From assembly GCA_012838235.1 (NCBI GenBank), contig DUPQ01000009.1:29681-93680 (forward strand): 64,000 nt of DNA, written 5' to 3'. The stretch is from Clostridiaceae bacterium. GTDB lineage: Bacteria > Bacillota > Clostridia > DUPQ01. Numbering within the stretch: position 1 is the first letter of the stretch; every line of letters begins with the position of its first letter. The notes below the pieces were generated by a model, which made no database searches, was not told the origin of the DNA, and saw nothing but the letters and a program-made list of their open reading frames with translations. Below, piece after piece: positions 1 through 9,364 of the stretch. A program made the translations under genes and the position numbers.

Positions 1-386
1 TTTTCTCTCTTTGTGTCCTTCTTCAGATTGGCTTTTATGAACTTGTCCATAAAAGCAACATCATCTATCTTTCCTTCCTCAATCAGACGGTGAATACAAC
101 TGTCTACCGCTTTAGGCCCGAATCCTTTGTTCTCAAGGTATAACCTCATACGATTTTCCGTTTTTTTTCCGTTTAAAAGATAAGCAACCGCCTTTTTATA
201 GCATTGCATCGCTTCGGTTTTATCTTTAATATCCTCAATAAAAGCATTTGATAATGTTTCTTTGTCGTAGATACAATATTTGAAATATGTTTCTTCATCA
301 ATAAAAAGTTGTGTATTATCGGATAAAGTAAGGATATAGTCTTTTTTTAATACTTCTCTTTTTACGATGCTCAATTCATCATTCAT
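1..386 (-). CDS. recX: RecX-family regulator of RecA (3' end outside window)
   Basis: The ORF track misses this gene because it runs off the left edge. The minus strand reads [17 protein letters not shown] from an ATG at 384-386 and stays open for 128 codons to position 1. It includes a helical stretch ([20 protein letters not shown], then [17 protein letters not shown]) typical of the RecX three-helix repeats. RecX proteins bind RecA filaments and modulate strand exchange. The start overlaps the recA stop by 8 bases, so the two are co-transcribed and probably translationally coupled. RecX directly downstream of recA is the common arrangement, which supports the call although the C-terminal half is not visible. 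Confidence 0.85.
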   Translation of the reverse strand, partial: MNDELSIVKREVLKKDYILTLSDNTQLFIDEETYFKYCIYDKETLSNAFIEDIKDKTEAMQCYKKAVAYLLNGKKTENRMRLYLENKGFGPKAVDSCIHRLIEEGKIDDVAFMDKFIKANLKKDTKRE

Positions 387-1398
387 CTGCAGCTTCTGTC
401 GGTTGTTCGGGCGTTTTATGCGCTTCAAATGCTGCCCTTATCAGCTTCTCAATCTCTTCGGCTATCTTGGGGTTCTGCACAAGGTAGTCTTTGGCATTCT
501 CCCGTCCCTGACCTATCCGCTGATCTTTATATGAATACCATGATCCGGCTTTATCCACTACTCCGCAGTCCACTCCGACATCAATTAAGCATCCTTCTTT
601 GGATATTCCGTGTCCGTAAATAATATCAAACTCCGCTGTCTTGAAAGGAGGAGCAATTTTGTTTTTAGCAATTTTGGCCCTTGTTTTACTTCCGATGATG
701 TTATCACCCAATTTTATGTTGTCAGCTTTTCTGACCTCTATTCTGACGCTGGAATAAAACTTCAATGCTCTTCCGCCCGGAGTAACTTCGGGATTACCGA
801 ACATTATGCCTACTTTTTCTCGCAATTGGTTGATAAATATGGTTGTGGTTTTGGATTTTGCAACGACAGCTGTGAGTTTTCTTAACGCCTGACTCATCAA
901 TCTGGCCTGCAGTCCTACATGAGCGTCTCCCATTTCGCCGTCTATCTCGGCTTTAGGAACCAGAGCAGCTACCGAGTCTATTACAATTACATCCAATGCT
1001 CCGCTTCTTACCAGAGCTTCACATATCTCCAAAGCCTGCTCGCCTGTATCCGGTTGGCTGACTATAAGTTCGTCTATGTTAACTCCCAGTTTTTTTGCAT
1101 ATATGGGATCCAAAGCATGTTCCGCATCAATAAATGCAGCTTCGCCGCCTCCCTTTTGTGCCTCTGCAATAATATGCAGAGCAACGGTGGTTTTACCGGA
1201 AGATTCCGGTCCGTATATTTCAATTATTCTGCCTCTTGGCACACCGCCGATACCCAATGCTATATCCAAGGATATTGCACCTGTCGGTATAGATTCCACT
1301 GTCATCGCCGTATTTTGACCCAGTCTCATAACAGCTCCCTTACCGTATGCTTTTTCAATCCCGGCCAGTGACGCTTCCAATGCTTTCTTTTTATCCAT
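379..1398 (-). CDS. recA: Recombinase RecA
   Basis: Cytoplasmic ATP-dependent strand-exchange protein for homologous recombination and the SOS coprotease function. The Walker A GPESSGKT is at about residue 63, Walker B is [13 protein letters not shown], and the loop region [30 protein letters not shown] is intact. Length is 339 aa, normal for the family. I shortened the ORF-track start (1416, a TTG giving MKKEHI) to the ATG at 1398 ([21 protein letters not shown]), because AAGGAG sits about six bases before that ATG and lies inside the longer reading. It has its own promoter in the 87-bp gap after murJ. I see no GAAC-N4-GTTC type LexA box there. Confidence 0.97.
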   Translation of the reverse strand: MDKKKALEASLAGIEKAYGKGAVMRLGQNTAMTVESIPTGAISLDIALGIGGVPRGRIIEIYGPESSGKTTVALHIIAEAQKGGGEAAFIDAEHALDPIYAKKLGVNIDELIVSQPDTGEQALEICEALVRSGALDVIVIDSVAALVPKAEIDGEMGDAHVGLQARLMSQALRKLTAVVAKSKTTTIFINQLREKVGIMFGNPEVTPGGRALKFYSSVRIEVRKADNIKLGDNIIGSKTRAKIAKNKIAPPFKTAEFDIIYGHGISKEGCLIDVGVDCGVVDKAGSWYSYKDQRIGQGRENAKDYLVQNPKIAEEIEKLIRAAFEAHKTPEQPTEAADE

Positions 1399-1436
1399 AA
1401 TATGCTCCTTTTTCAATCTTTTTTGAATATACCAAT

Positions 1437-1465
1437 ATTATATATCATCTTAAAAATACATACAA
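1437..1465 (-). promoter_or_regulatory. recA promoter
   Basis: On the minus strand TTGTAT (1460-1465), a 17-base spacer and TATAAT (1437-1442) precede the recA ribosome site by about 30 bases. The -10 is perfect and the -35 matches 4 of 6. No LexA-type dyad is visible between it and the start codon. Confidence 0.65.
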
Positions 1466-1485
1466 GGAATATTTTTTCGTAATTG

Positions 1486-3096
1486 CTAATTATTACCAAT
1501 TATGCTCTTAAATTTTGCTCTTACCATATCTATCAGTTCGCGTGCCTGATCGGCTTTCATCAGATATGTAAGGAGCATATATATTCCGGCACCTATACCA
1601 ATCTCAATAAGTATCCATAGAAATTGCTTTATCTTACCCAATTGAATAATTGCCGTTCCGAATATTGCCGGCATAAGAGATATATCCAATAAATATATTG
1701 CTGCGCCCATCATTACCGCACTCATTAATGACTTTAAAATAGTGGGTATATTATCGCGAAAAGTGTATCCTTTAATCCTTGTTTTGAAAAGTAGTCCCAG
1801 AAATACAAGATTGAGTACGGAGGATAGAGAATATGCTACGGGCACACTGAAAATTCCGGCATCGGTCAGTTTCAACAGTAAATAAGCAATGAGGTAATTG
1901 AACACAACACCGATTAAACTTCCCCAGAAAGGAATAATGGAATTTTTGGTGGAAAAATATACTCTGTTAACTATTGTTATAATACACTGCATAACCAATG
2001 CCAGAGAGTAGCCTATCAATAAATTGGCTGCTAATGTAATACCTTCCTGTTCTATCGTTCCGTAATTGAAAAGTACCTGTATTAACGGTTTACTGAGCAC
2101 CGACAATCCTACCGCTGAAGGTATGGCCAGGAATATAACCAACCTTAAGGAGGTATTAATCTTATAGACCACCTCACTTTTCTTATCGGCATCGTAAACC
2201 GCAGCTAATGAAGGCAGCATGGCAATACCTATCGCCTGCGCAATAATACCCAGCGGCATCTGCCATGTCTTGTTGACCAATTCCAGAGCGGTAACCGAGC
2301 CTACATCAAAGAATGCGGTAAAATATCTGGATATTATGAGACTTATCTGCCCCAGCATGGATGTCAGCAATGAAGGTATCGCAAGCGCTATCAACAGTTT
2401 GAAATCCGGCTCTTTATATGCGATTACGGTTGTGTAATTATTCTTGAAATGCTTGAAGGTAAATGCGAACTGGAAAAGAAAATAGAGCCCGGCACATATT
2501 ACAATACCCAGTACTACTTTTTTTACTCCGTAATTATCCGCAACATTATCATTGCTGAATAATGCTATGCTTATAATGCAGGCTAAATTATATAGGCAAG
2601 GTCCGAATGCCGGTATTATAAACTCATTGTATGAGTTCATTATTCCGTTACAAAGCCCGGCAAGCATCATAAAAAAGGCTATAGGCATCAGAATCTTGGT
2701 CAACTGTACCGTTAATTCCAGTGTTTCCGCATCATATCCGGGAACCAGCATGTTTACCAGCGGTTTTGCGAATATAACACATAATATTACTACGACAAAC
2801 ATTATAATGGAGACCAGATTCATGAAAGAACTTACGGATCTCCAGCCTTTCTTTTCTTCTCCTTTTGCCACATAACCTGCCAGAACGGGAATAAGAGAGG
2901 AAGCTATGGCTCCGCCTATCAACATGGAATACATCAAATCGGGAACCTGAAAAGCCGCGTTGTATGCATCGGTAACTCTGGAAAGCCCTCCCATTTTCAC
3001 GGGAATAAGGGCTGTTCTCACAAATCCCATTATTCTGCTCAACAGGACCGAAGCCATTATAAGGAAAACAGTACTTTTAAATCTTATCTCTTTCAA
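1486..3096 (-). CDS. murJ: Lipid II flippase MurJ (MviN family)
   Basis: Polytopic inner membrane protein of the MOP exporter superfamily, which flips lipid II for peptidoglycan synthesis. The 536-aa product begins with the family N-terminus (KSTVFLIMASVLLSRIMGFVRTALI, then TDAYNAAFQVPDLMYSMLIGGAIASSLIPVLAGY) and continues through about 14 hydrophobic segments, as expected. The start is TTG at 3096. The only nearby ATG leads to a short ORF, and AAAGG sits seven bases before the TTG. It follows the cinA stop by three bases, so it is in the same transcript. Placing murJ between cinA and recA interrupts the usual cinA-recA neighbourhood. Confidence 0.93.
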   Translation of the reverse strand: MKEIRFKSTVFLIMASVLLSRIMGFVRTALIPVKMGGLSRVTDAYNAAFQVPDLMYSMLIGGAIASSLIPVLAGYVAKGEEKKGWRSVSSFMNLVSIIMFVVVILCVIFAKPLVNMLVPGYDAETLELTVQLTKILMPIAFFMMLAGLCNGIMNSYNEFIIPAFGPCLYNLACIISIALFSNDNVADNYGVKKVVLGIVICAGLYFLFQFAFTFKHFKNNYTTVIAYKEPDFKLLIALAIPSLLTSMLGQISLIISRYFTAFFDVGSVTALELVNKTWQMPLGIIAQAIGIAMLPSLAAVYDADKKSEVVYKINTSLRLVIFLAIPSAVGLSVLSKPLIQVLFNYGTIEQEGITLAANLLIGYSLALVMQCIITIVNRVYFSTKNSIIPFWGSLIGVVFNYLIAYLLLKLTDAGIFSVPVAYSLSSVLNLVFLGLLFKTRIKGYTFRDNIPTILKSLMSAVMMGAAIYLLDISLMPAIFGTAIIQLGKIKQFLWILIEIGIGAGIYMLLTYLMKADQARELIDMVRAKFKSIIGNN

Positions 3097-3099
3097 ATC

Positions 3100-4368
3100 T
3101 CATCCTTTCGAAAGTGCATACAAGCGCAATATATTAAGTGCATTAAGGCAGGAAAAATATCTTACCTTATCTCTGTCTCCGCTGAAAGTGTATTCATAAG
3201 ACAATGTTTCCTGCTCGGTACTTATCCCGATATACACACGGCCTACCGGTTTATCCGCAACGGCTCCGGAAGGTCCCGCAATGCCGGTTATGGAAATACC
3301 GACTTCTGTATTATACAGCAGCCGTACACCTTGTGCCATCTCTTTAGCTGTTTGCTCGCTGACCGCTCCGTATTTTTTCAATGTATTACCGCTGACTTTT
3401 AACACGGATTGTTTAATCTCGTTTGAATAGGCCACAACCGAACCTAAAAACACCTTTGATATTCCGGGAACATCGGTCAATAATTCGGATAACATCCCTC
3501 CCGTACATGATTCGGCAAAAGATACGGTAATATTCTTACTCATAAGCAAGTTTGCAGTAACGACCTTGAGTTCAACATCTTTATCGGAATAAATATACTC
3601 CCCTAACCTTTCGTGCAATATATCCAGTATCGGTTTAAGAATTAAATCGGGATCCTGCTTGCCCTTCTCATACCGCGCGGTAACTCTCAGCATTACCTCT
3701 CCTTTTTTCGCATAAGGGGCGATGGTCGGATTGGTCTGAGTTGATACAATATCGGAAATAACCGATTCCATAGCCGATTCCCCTATGCCGAACATACGAA
3801 GATATACCGATTTCAAACCTTCCTGTATCTTACTCTTAAAATAATCAACGACATAATTATCAAACATGGGTTGCAGTTCCCAAGGAGGACCGGGAAGCAA
3901 TATTATTGTTTTATCCGCTCCCTCAACAAAATGAGAAATAATGCATCCCGGAGCCGTTCCGTTATTATTGGGCAATATTAAACAACCCTCGGGATAGTAT
4001 GCCAGTTTCTCATTGCTTGCCGCCATTATATTTATTTTCCTGTTATGCCTTATTGTATTGAAGTATTCTTTTACATTCTCCAGAATTTCCGGATGAAAAA
4101 CCAATTTCAGTCCCAGAACCTCAGCCACAGTCTCTTTTGTTATATCGTCCTGAGTAGGTCCCAAACCGCCCGTAAGCACTACAACATCCGCTCTTTTCAG
4201 CGCAATGTTAATACATTCAGCCAATCTCCCCCGATTGTCACCTACAACGGTATGATAATATACATACACGCCGCATTCGGGAAATCTCTTTGACATGTAA
4301 CTTGCATCGGTATTATCAATCTGCCCCATCAGCAGCTCCGTGCCTACCGCAATTATCTCCGCTTTCAT
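3100..4368 (-). CDS. cinA: CinA: competence/damage-inducible protein with NMN amidase domain
   Basis: 422 aa with the two-domain CinA layout. Residues 1 to about 170 are a MoaB/MogA-like domain (EIIAVGTELLMGQIDNTDASY, VVVLTGGLGPTQDDITKETVAE). Residues about 255-415 are the PncC-type nicotinamide-nucleotide amidase domain (SFAESCTGGMLSELLTDVPGIS, VGISITGIAGP). In the family it serves pyridine nucleotide salvage or repair, and is linked to recA and competence by gene order. The ATG overlaps the stop of the ACT gene (ATGA) and murJ follows by three bases, so all sit in one operon with paaK upstream. Confidence 0.95.
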   Translation of the reverse strand: MKAEIIAVGTELLMGQIDNTDASYMSKRFPECGVYVYYHTVVGDNRGRLAECINIALKRADVVVLTGGLGPTQDDITKETVAEVLGLKLVFHPEILENVKEYFNTIRHNRKINIMAASNEKLAYYPEGCLILPNNNGTAPGCIISHFVEGADKTIILLPGPPWELQPMFDNYVVDYFKSKIQEGLKSVYLRMFGIGESAMESVISDIVSTQTNPTIAPYAKKGEVMLRVTARYEKGKQDPDLILKPILDILHERLGEYIYSDKDVELKVVTANLLMSKNITVSFAESCTGGMLSELLTDVPGISKVFLGSVVAYSNEIKQSVLKVSGNTLKKYGAVSEQTAKEMAQGVRLLYNTEVGISITGIAGPSGAVADKPVGRVYIGISTEQETLSYEYTFSGDRDKVRYFSCLNALNILRLYALSKG

Positions 4369-4781
4369 AATTTTGCCGTATTCCTGAATCCGTTCTTTGT
4401 TAGTATCCTGACTGCCGTCTCAATATCATTAACTTTAAATATGACATGTGCGGTATCATCTTCTTTAGCCAAAAAAGCATAAATGTACTCCACCGATATT
4501 CCGTTCTTATGAAGCATTATCAGCGGACGTGCTATGCCTCCCGGCACATTATCGATATCTATCGCCAAAACATCGGTCACACTTACGGAAAAACCGTACT
4601 CCCTCAGTAATTTTTCCGTTTTCTCCGCATCATCGACAATAATTCTTAATATGCCGAAATCCGCTGTATCCGCAATGGTAAGTGCGTTGATATTAATATT
4701 TGCTCGGGCCAATATCGAAGTCACTTCGGCAAGTCTGCCTTCTTTGTTTTCCAGAAATATCGATATCTGTTTTACTAACAT
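4365..4781 (-). CDS. Tandem ACT-domain protein associated with PaaK
   Basis: 138 aa from the corrected start MLVKQISIFLENKEGRLAEV. It has two ACT modules (residues 1-65 and about 66-138), the first with the NKEGRLAEVTSILA signature of amino-acid-binding ACT domains. The ORF-track start at 4811 lies inside paaK. The ATG at 4781 has AAGGGGTG just upstream and falls after the paaK stop. ACT proteins like this often lie beside aryl-CoA ligases and probably sense an aromatic amino acid, but that role is inferred. No enzyme domain is visible. It overlaps cinA by four bases. Confidence 0.88.
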   Translation of the reverse strand: MLVKQISIFLENKEGRLAEVTSILARANININALTIADTADFGILRIIVDDAEKTEKLLREYGFSVSVTDVLAIDIDNVPGGIARPLIMLHKNGISVEYIYAFLAKEDDTAHVIFKVNDIETAVRILTKNGFRNTAKL

Positions 4782-4791
4782 TTCACACCCC

Positions 4792-6087
4792 TTAAATCTT
4801 TCTTCTGTCAATTATCCGTACAGCTTTTCCTTCACTTCTTTCAATTGATTTGGGTTCCGCTAATTTTACTTTGGCACTGATACCCAATACACTCTCAATT
4901 GCTCCGGTTATATTCCTTTCCAACATTTCAATTTTTCTTACTTCATCCGAGAAAAGATTTTCATTCATCTCCACCCGCACTTCCAGTGTATCCATCATGT
5001 TGATTCTGTCCACTACAATCTGATAATTGGGAGTAACACTGCTAAACTCCAATAATACACTCTCAATCTGCGAAGGAAATACATTTACTCCCCTTATTAT
5101 GAGCATATCGTCGGTTCTGCCCATTACACGTTCCATTTTAACCAATGTTCTTTTGCATCGGCAATCATCACGGAATAATTTAGTTATATCTTTTGTTCTG
5201 TACCTTATTAAAGGCATACCCTTTTTCTTTATGGTTGTAAAAACAATCTCGCCCTGCATACCTAATCCTAAAGGTTGCTGTGTTTCGGTATCCACTATTT
5301 CCGGAAGATAACAGTCTTCATTTATGTGTAAACCGTTCTGCGCACAACATTCCGATGCAACACCGGGACCGGTTATCTCGCTTAAGCCGTATATATCGTA
5401 AGCTTTTATGTTAAAAAGGCGTTCTATTTCCTTTCTCATATTCTCGCTCCACGGTTCCGCTCCGAAAAGTCCCGCCTTTAAAGAAATGTCATCAACGGTA
5501 ACACCCGCTTCGGTCATAACTTCGTATAAATGGAGCATATATGAAGGGGTGCAAGCTATAACCGTGGGTTTTAAATCAATGAGAAATTCCACCTGCCTTC
5601 TGCTGTTCCCGCCTGAAATAGGTATAACTGTGGCACCCAGTCTCTCCGCACCGTAATGTGTTCCCAGTCCCCCGGTAAACAAACCGTATCCGTAAGCCAC
5701 TTGAACAACATCATTTACATCAGTGCCTATTCTTGCAAAACACCTGGCCATCACATCCGCCCATGTATCGATATCTTCTTTTGTATAAGCAACAACTATT
5801 CTTTTTCCCGTTGTTCCCGAAGATGCATGAACCCTGACTATCTTATCCATGTCCACGGCTACCATACCGTAAGGATATGTTTCTATCAGATCGGCCTTTG
5901 TGGTAAAGGGAAGTTTATGTAAATCTTCATACCCTCTTATATCCCCGGGCAGCAGCCCTATAGATTCCATTTTTCTTCTGTAATATGCAACATTATCGTA
6001 AACATGTTTTACGGTTTCTACCAATCTTTTACCCTGTATTGTACGCATCTCATCAAGTGAAATACTCTCAACCCTGTCGCGGATCAT
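4792..6087 (-). CDS. paaK: Phenylacetate-CoA ligase (PaaK family)
   Basis: 431-aa adenylate-forming enzyme that activates an aryl acid with ATP and CoA. It shows the AMP-binding P-loop VRVHASSGTTGKRIVVAYT, the motif YDIYGLSEITGPGVASEC and the C-terminal domain entry RTDDMLIIRGVNVFPSQIESVLLE. Length is usual for PaaK. The ATG at 6087 follows CGGAGGA by nine bases. It leads the paaK-ACT-cinA-murJ transcript and has its own promoter. No aerobic phenylacetate genes (paaABCDE) are near. With iorAB in the same window, the likely job is interconverting aryl acids and aryl-CoAs in anaerobic aromatic amino acid metabolism. Substrate specificity cannot be read from sequence. Confidence 0.92.
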   Translation of the reverse strand: MIRDRVESISLDEMRTIQGKRLVETVKHVYDNVAYYRRKMESIGLLPGDIRGYEDLHKLPFTTKADLIETYPYGMVAVDMDKIVRVHASSGTTGKRIVVAYTKEDIDTWADVMARCFARIGTDVNDVVQVAYGYGLFTGGLGTHYGAERLGATVIPISGGNSRRQVEFLIDLKPTVIACTPSYMLHLYEVMTEAGVTVDDISLKAGLFGAEPWSENMRKEIERLFNIKAYDIYGLSEITGPGVASECCAQNGLHINEDCYLPEIVDTETQQPLGLGMQGEIVFTTIKKKGMPLIRYRTKDITKLFRDDCRCKRTLVKMERVMGRTDDMLIIRGVNVFPSQIESVLLEFSSVTPNYQIVVDRINMMDTLEVRVEMNENLFSDEVRKIEMLERNITGAIESVLGISAKVKLAEPKSIERSEGKAVRIIDRRKI

Positions 6088-6112
6088 AAAATGACGTCCT
6101 CCGTTTTATAGT

Positions 6113-6141
6113 ATTTTACTCTTATACAGATTAAAAATCAA
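6113..6141 (-). promoter_or_regulatory. paaK operon promoter
   Basis: Minus strand TTGATT (6136-6141), 17-base spacer, TAAAAT (6113-6118), ending about 25 bases before the paaK start. It lies back to back with the promoter of the plus-strand hydrolase. Confidence 0.55.
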
Positions 6142-6194
6142 TGAATAACTCCGTATTGCATTCAAGGGCTGCTCATACCTCATGAATAGAACTC

Positions 6195-6223
6195 TTGGTA
6201 ATTTTAAACATCTGTGATAATAT
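6195..6223 (+). promoter_or_regulatory. Promoter of the alpha/beta hydrolase gene
   Basis: TTGGTA (6195-6200), 17-base spacer, TAATAT (6218-6223), with a TGA directly before the -10 giving an extended -10. The gene starts at 6244. Confidence 0.5.
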
Positions 6224-6243
6224 AGTTGAGGGAGATTACAAAA

Positions 6244-7155
6244 ATGAACAAAGACTATTTTTCTATTATAGGTAAGAGCGGCGCCTTTTTTGTGTTTAAG
6301 CCGCATATAACGGATAATCCCGATTTTATACTGGTCGTAGCACCGGGATTGGCGGAGCATGCCGCAAGGTATGCAAGATTATCGGAGTTTATGAAGAATC
6401 ATAATGTACAGTTGTATTGTATAGACCATATCGGTCACGGTGTATATACCGAAAGTCTCGGCATTTGGCCTGTTGACGGATTTTTCGAGTGTGTAAGCAA
6501 TATGAACTCATTGGTGGAATATGTCCGCAAGCAACATCCCGATAAGAAAGTTATTCTTTTCGGACACAGCATGGGTTCTTTTATGACTCTGGCATATGCC
6601 GAGCGATATGCCTCCAACATTGACGGATGTATATTATCGGGAACCAATGACCAACAACCTTCTCTTGTACTGGGTGCCGGAAGGTTTATTGCCGCACTTC
6701 AGGAGTTGTTTATAGGGAGGAATAAACCGTCCGGGATTCTTAATGCATTGTCTTTCGGAGCATACAATTCACAGTTTAAACCCAATCGTACGGAATTCGA
6801 CTGGCTTTCAAGAAATGAATCGGAAGTGGACAAATATGTTGAGGATCCGTTATGCGGATATGTTCCGTCGGTCGGAATGTTTAAAGAACTGTTTAAGGGT
6901 TTGTCCGTTATTTACAAAAAAGAAAGCATAGCAGAAATCCCGAAAGAACTTCCGATACATTCATTCTGCGGCTCCGATGACCCCGTAGGAGGTAATTCCA
7001 AAGGACCGCTTGCTCTTGTTGCAAGGTTGCAGAATGCAGGCATTAAAAATGTAACATCACGTATATTTGAAGATATGCGTCATGAATGCCTTAACGAGCT
7101 TGGAAATGATGCCGTTATGAAGCATGTTTATGAAGTGTGTAAGGATATGATTTAA
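6244..7155 (+). CDS. Alpha/beta hydrolase, monoacylglycerol lipase / S33 aminopeptidase-like
   Basis: 303 aa from MNKDYFSIIGKSG, preferred over the track's TTG at 6226 because GGGAG lies nine bases upstream of this ATG. A lysophospholipase-type hydrolase: oxyanion/strand motif VVAPGLAEHAARY, nucleophile elbow VILFGHSMGSFMTLAY, acid SFCGSDDPVGG and catalytic His in EDMRHECLNE, so the triad is complete. No signal peptide is seen, so it is probably cytoplasmic and acts on lysolipids, monoacylglycerols or other esters. It is a single-gene unit with its own promoter, and ends one base from the stop of the convergent helD-like gene. Substrate unknown. Confidence 0.85.
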   Translation: MNKDYFSIIGKSGAFFVFKPHITDNPDFILVVAPGLAEHAARYARLSEFMKNHNVQLYCIDHIGHGVYTESLGIWPVDGFFECVSNMNSLVEYVRKQHPDKKVILFGHSMGSFMTLAYAERYASNIDGCILSGTNDQQPSLVLGAGRFIAALQELFIGRNKPSGILNALSFGAYNSQFKPNRTEFDWLSRNESEVDKYVEDPLCGYVPSVGMFKELFKGLSVIYKKESIAEIPKELPIHSFCGSDDPVGGNSKGPLALVARLQNAGIKNVTSRIFEDMRHECLNELGNDAVMKHVYEVCKDMI

Positions 7156-7156
7156 G

Positions 7157-9274
7157 TTAGTTTATTACGGTGAGTTCGTGAAGAGCTCTTGTACAGCAGG
7201 TATAGAAGAGGTGTAATTCCTCTTCTTTTTTAAACCTGTCATTTTGTGTATCCAGTACGATTACGGCATCAAACTCCAGCCCTTTTGTAAGATAAGACGG
7301 TATAAGCACCGCACCGTATGTATAGGTTGTACTCTTTTCGGTAACTCTGTTGATTTTCGCATCCTTGAGATAGGGTTGAAGTTTCTTGGCAAATGCCTCA
7401 GTTCTGGTTATAACGGCGAGGGAACGATGACCTGATGCTCTGTACTTCGATACTTTATTAATTACCGTATTTGCTATTACATCCAAGTCGGCAGTATTTA
7501 AGTTTAAAATCTCCGGTTGTTTCCCCTGCCTGTTAAAATATTTAATATCAAGATTGTCTTTCAGCATATCGTTACAGAATTTCGCAATCTGATATGTGGA
7601 ACGATAACTCTTATCCAGTTTTACCGATCTGGCACCTTTGAAAATATCCTTATCGTTGACTTTTTCCTGGTAGTGATTGATTTTCTGATTGATATCACCC
7701 AGTAAGGTCATATGACATTTTCCGAACAGTAATGATATGACAAGCTTTTCGATATAGGAATAATCCTGAAATTCATCGATTATTACATGCCTTATATCAC
7801 TGAAATTGTATTTATTACCCAATAGCAGTCGCAAATAGATTAACGGTGCAGTGTCCTCGGCATATATGTAACCGTCACGAAGTCTTTTCAAAAAATCCGA
7901 ACTTATCTTTGCCGAATAGCTGTGCGCCAGGAATTGAGCATAAATCATTTCAAAATCCGCCGATACCGACATATCGACAGCCTGATAAATCCTTTTGCAA
8001 CTATCTCTTAACTCTTTGAATCCTTTTGACATATCCAATTCATCGGCTTTAACTTTACGCACATATTCCAATCTTAAGTTTCGGATAACCGGGAATATCC
8101 GTTCATTAAGCACTATCCTTATCTTAGCCAGTCTGGTCATTACATCGTTAAAAGAATATTCGTTATAGAACAGGTCTTCAAACTCCCGTTTTGTAAAAAT
8201 CGTAATTCCGTCAACAATAAGGTCTTTAAAAGGAAAGTCACCTTCGGAGATAAGTTCCGTGTAACTCTTAAGTTTGTTTGCAAAATCTACTGAATACTTA
8301 AGTCTTAAAACATCAATATCAATATATTCGTTATCCAACAGCACATCTTCCAATTCCACATATTTGGATATAAGCACTCTTCTGTCGGATAAGATATGAT
8401 ATGCCAGATTTCTGAATGTAGACATCCTTATATTCTCTTCACCCAACTCCGGCAATACTTCCGATATATAGTCGTTAAATGTTTCATTGGGCGAGAATAT
8501 GATTATCTGGTTATTCTGCAATTCATTCTTATATTTATACATAAGCCAGGCGGCTCTGTGCATTGCTATGGAAGTCTTACCGCAACCTGCCGGTCCGTCC
8601 ACTATGATTGTACTGTAAGTGCTCCTTATGGCTTTATTCTGTTCTTTCTGTATGGTTTCCACAATATTACTCATCTTCGAGTCTTTGGACTTACTTAAGA
8701 TATCTTTTAAGATATCATCGTCAATCATTAACGAAGAATCGAACATAGCATGTATATTGTTATATAAAATGTCAAATTGTCGCTTTTTAGACATCTCACC
8801 GTAAATTCTACCGTCGGGAGCGTCATAATACACATTTCCCAATTCGTTTTCATAGAACAGGCTGCATATATTTGCTCTCCAGTCAAAAACCAGATACTGC
8901 CCTTCATCATCGGTCAGACTGAACTTTCCGATGTATATGTTCTCTACATCCTCTTCATTTTGTTCCTGAAAATCTATTCTGCCGAAATACATGCTTCTTT
9001 GAAGCAGATACATCCTTCTTACTTCTTTTTTAATTGTTTCGGTTTTGAAAAAGTCGTATTTGATGCTTTCCAGGTAAGGCATATTTTCTATGGCATCATG
9101 AAAATCCGCGGGATTTCGCTTTCCGCTTTCCCACATCATCTGATTACTTTTTCTTAAAGAATCAATACTTTGTTTTAAAGATACCTCAAGGTCCTCAATC
9201 CTTTTTGACAGCTTGGCATAGACCTCATTCAATCTATCCTGTTCGAATATCTTGTCCTTTTCAGTGATGCTCAT
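7157..9274 (-). CDS. helD: HelD-like RNA polymerase recycling ATPase / UvrD-type helicase
   Basis: 705-aa superfamily 1 protein. The N-terminus is a long coiled coil (residues about 1-60), followed by the HelD-type FDWRANICSLFYENE segment, Walker A VDGPAGCGKTSIAMHRAAWLMY (about 228), Walker B HVIIDEFQDYSYIEKLVIS and C-terminal SYLTKGLEFDAVIVLDTQ with TCCTRALHELTV. In Bacillus and mycobacteria HelD pulls stalled RNA polymerase off DNA; the coiled-coil N-terminus supports that over a repair helicase. The ATG at 9274 follows AAGGGGCG. A promoter lies about 40 bases upstream. Monocistronic, converging on the hydrolase gene. Confidence 0.85.
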   Translation of the reverse strand: MSITEKDKIFEQDRLNEVYAKLSKRIEDLEVSLKQSIDSLRKSNQMMWESGKRNPADFHDAIENMPYLESIKYDFFKTETIKKEVRRMYLLQRSMYFGRIDFQEQNEEDVENIYIGKFSLTDDEGQYLVFDWRANICSLFYENELGNVYYDAPDGRIYGEMSKKRQFDILYNNIHAMFDSSLMIDDDILKDILSKSKDSKMSNIVETIQKEQNKAIRSTYSTIIVDGPAGCGKTSIAMHRAAWLMYKYKNELQNNQIIIFSPNETFNDYISEVLPELGEENIRMSTFRNLAYHILSDRRVLISKYVELEDVLLDNEYIDIDVLRLKYSVDFANKLKSYTELISEGDFPFKDLIVDGITIFTKREFEDLFYNEYSFNDVMTRLAKIRIVLNERIFPVIRNLRLEYVRKVKADELDMSKGFKELRDSCKRIYQAVDMSVSADFEMIYAQFLAHSYSAKISSDFLKRLRDGYIYAEDTAPLIYLRLLLGNKYNFSDIRHVIIDEFQDYSYIEKLVISLLFGKCHMTLLGDINQKINHYQEKVNDKDIFKGARSVKLDKSYRSTYQIAKFCNDMLKDNLDIKYFNRQGKQPEILNLNTADLDVIANTVINKVSKYRASGHRSLAVITRTEAFAKKLQPYLKDAKINRVTEKSTTYTYGAVLIPSYLTKGLEFDAVIVLDTQNDRFKKEEELHLFYTCCTRALHELTVIN

Positions 9275-9313
9275 AAACGCCCCTTGCTAAAGATACAATA
9301 TGCATTAACCATA

Positions 9314-9342
9314 ATTATACCTTAGTTTTGCTCATATAGCAA
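9314..9342 (-). promoter_or_regulatory. Promoter of the helD-like gene
   Basis: Minus strand TTGCTA (9337-9342), 17-base spacer, TATAAT (9314-9319). It lies in the 90-bp gap between iorB and helD, so helD need not depend on the iorAB transcript. Confidence 0.6.
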
Positions 9343-9364
9343 ACGGGAAGTTTAACGGACAGAG

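Noticed and set aside
919-1371. Plus-strand ORF of 150 aa opposite recA
   Set aside because: Shadow ORF in another frame of recA; composition is not protein-like and no ribosome site is present. The same holds for the other plus-strand ORFs facing minus-strand genes.
6106-6360. 84-aa minus-strand ORF over the paaK/hydrolase intergenic region
   Set aside because: It overlaps both promoters and the hydrolase N-terminus and has no ribosome site.
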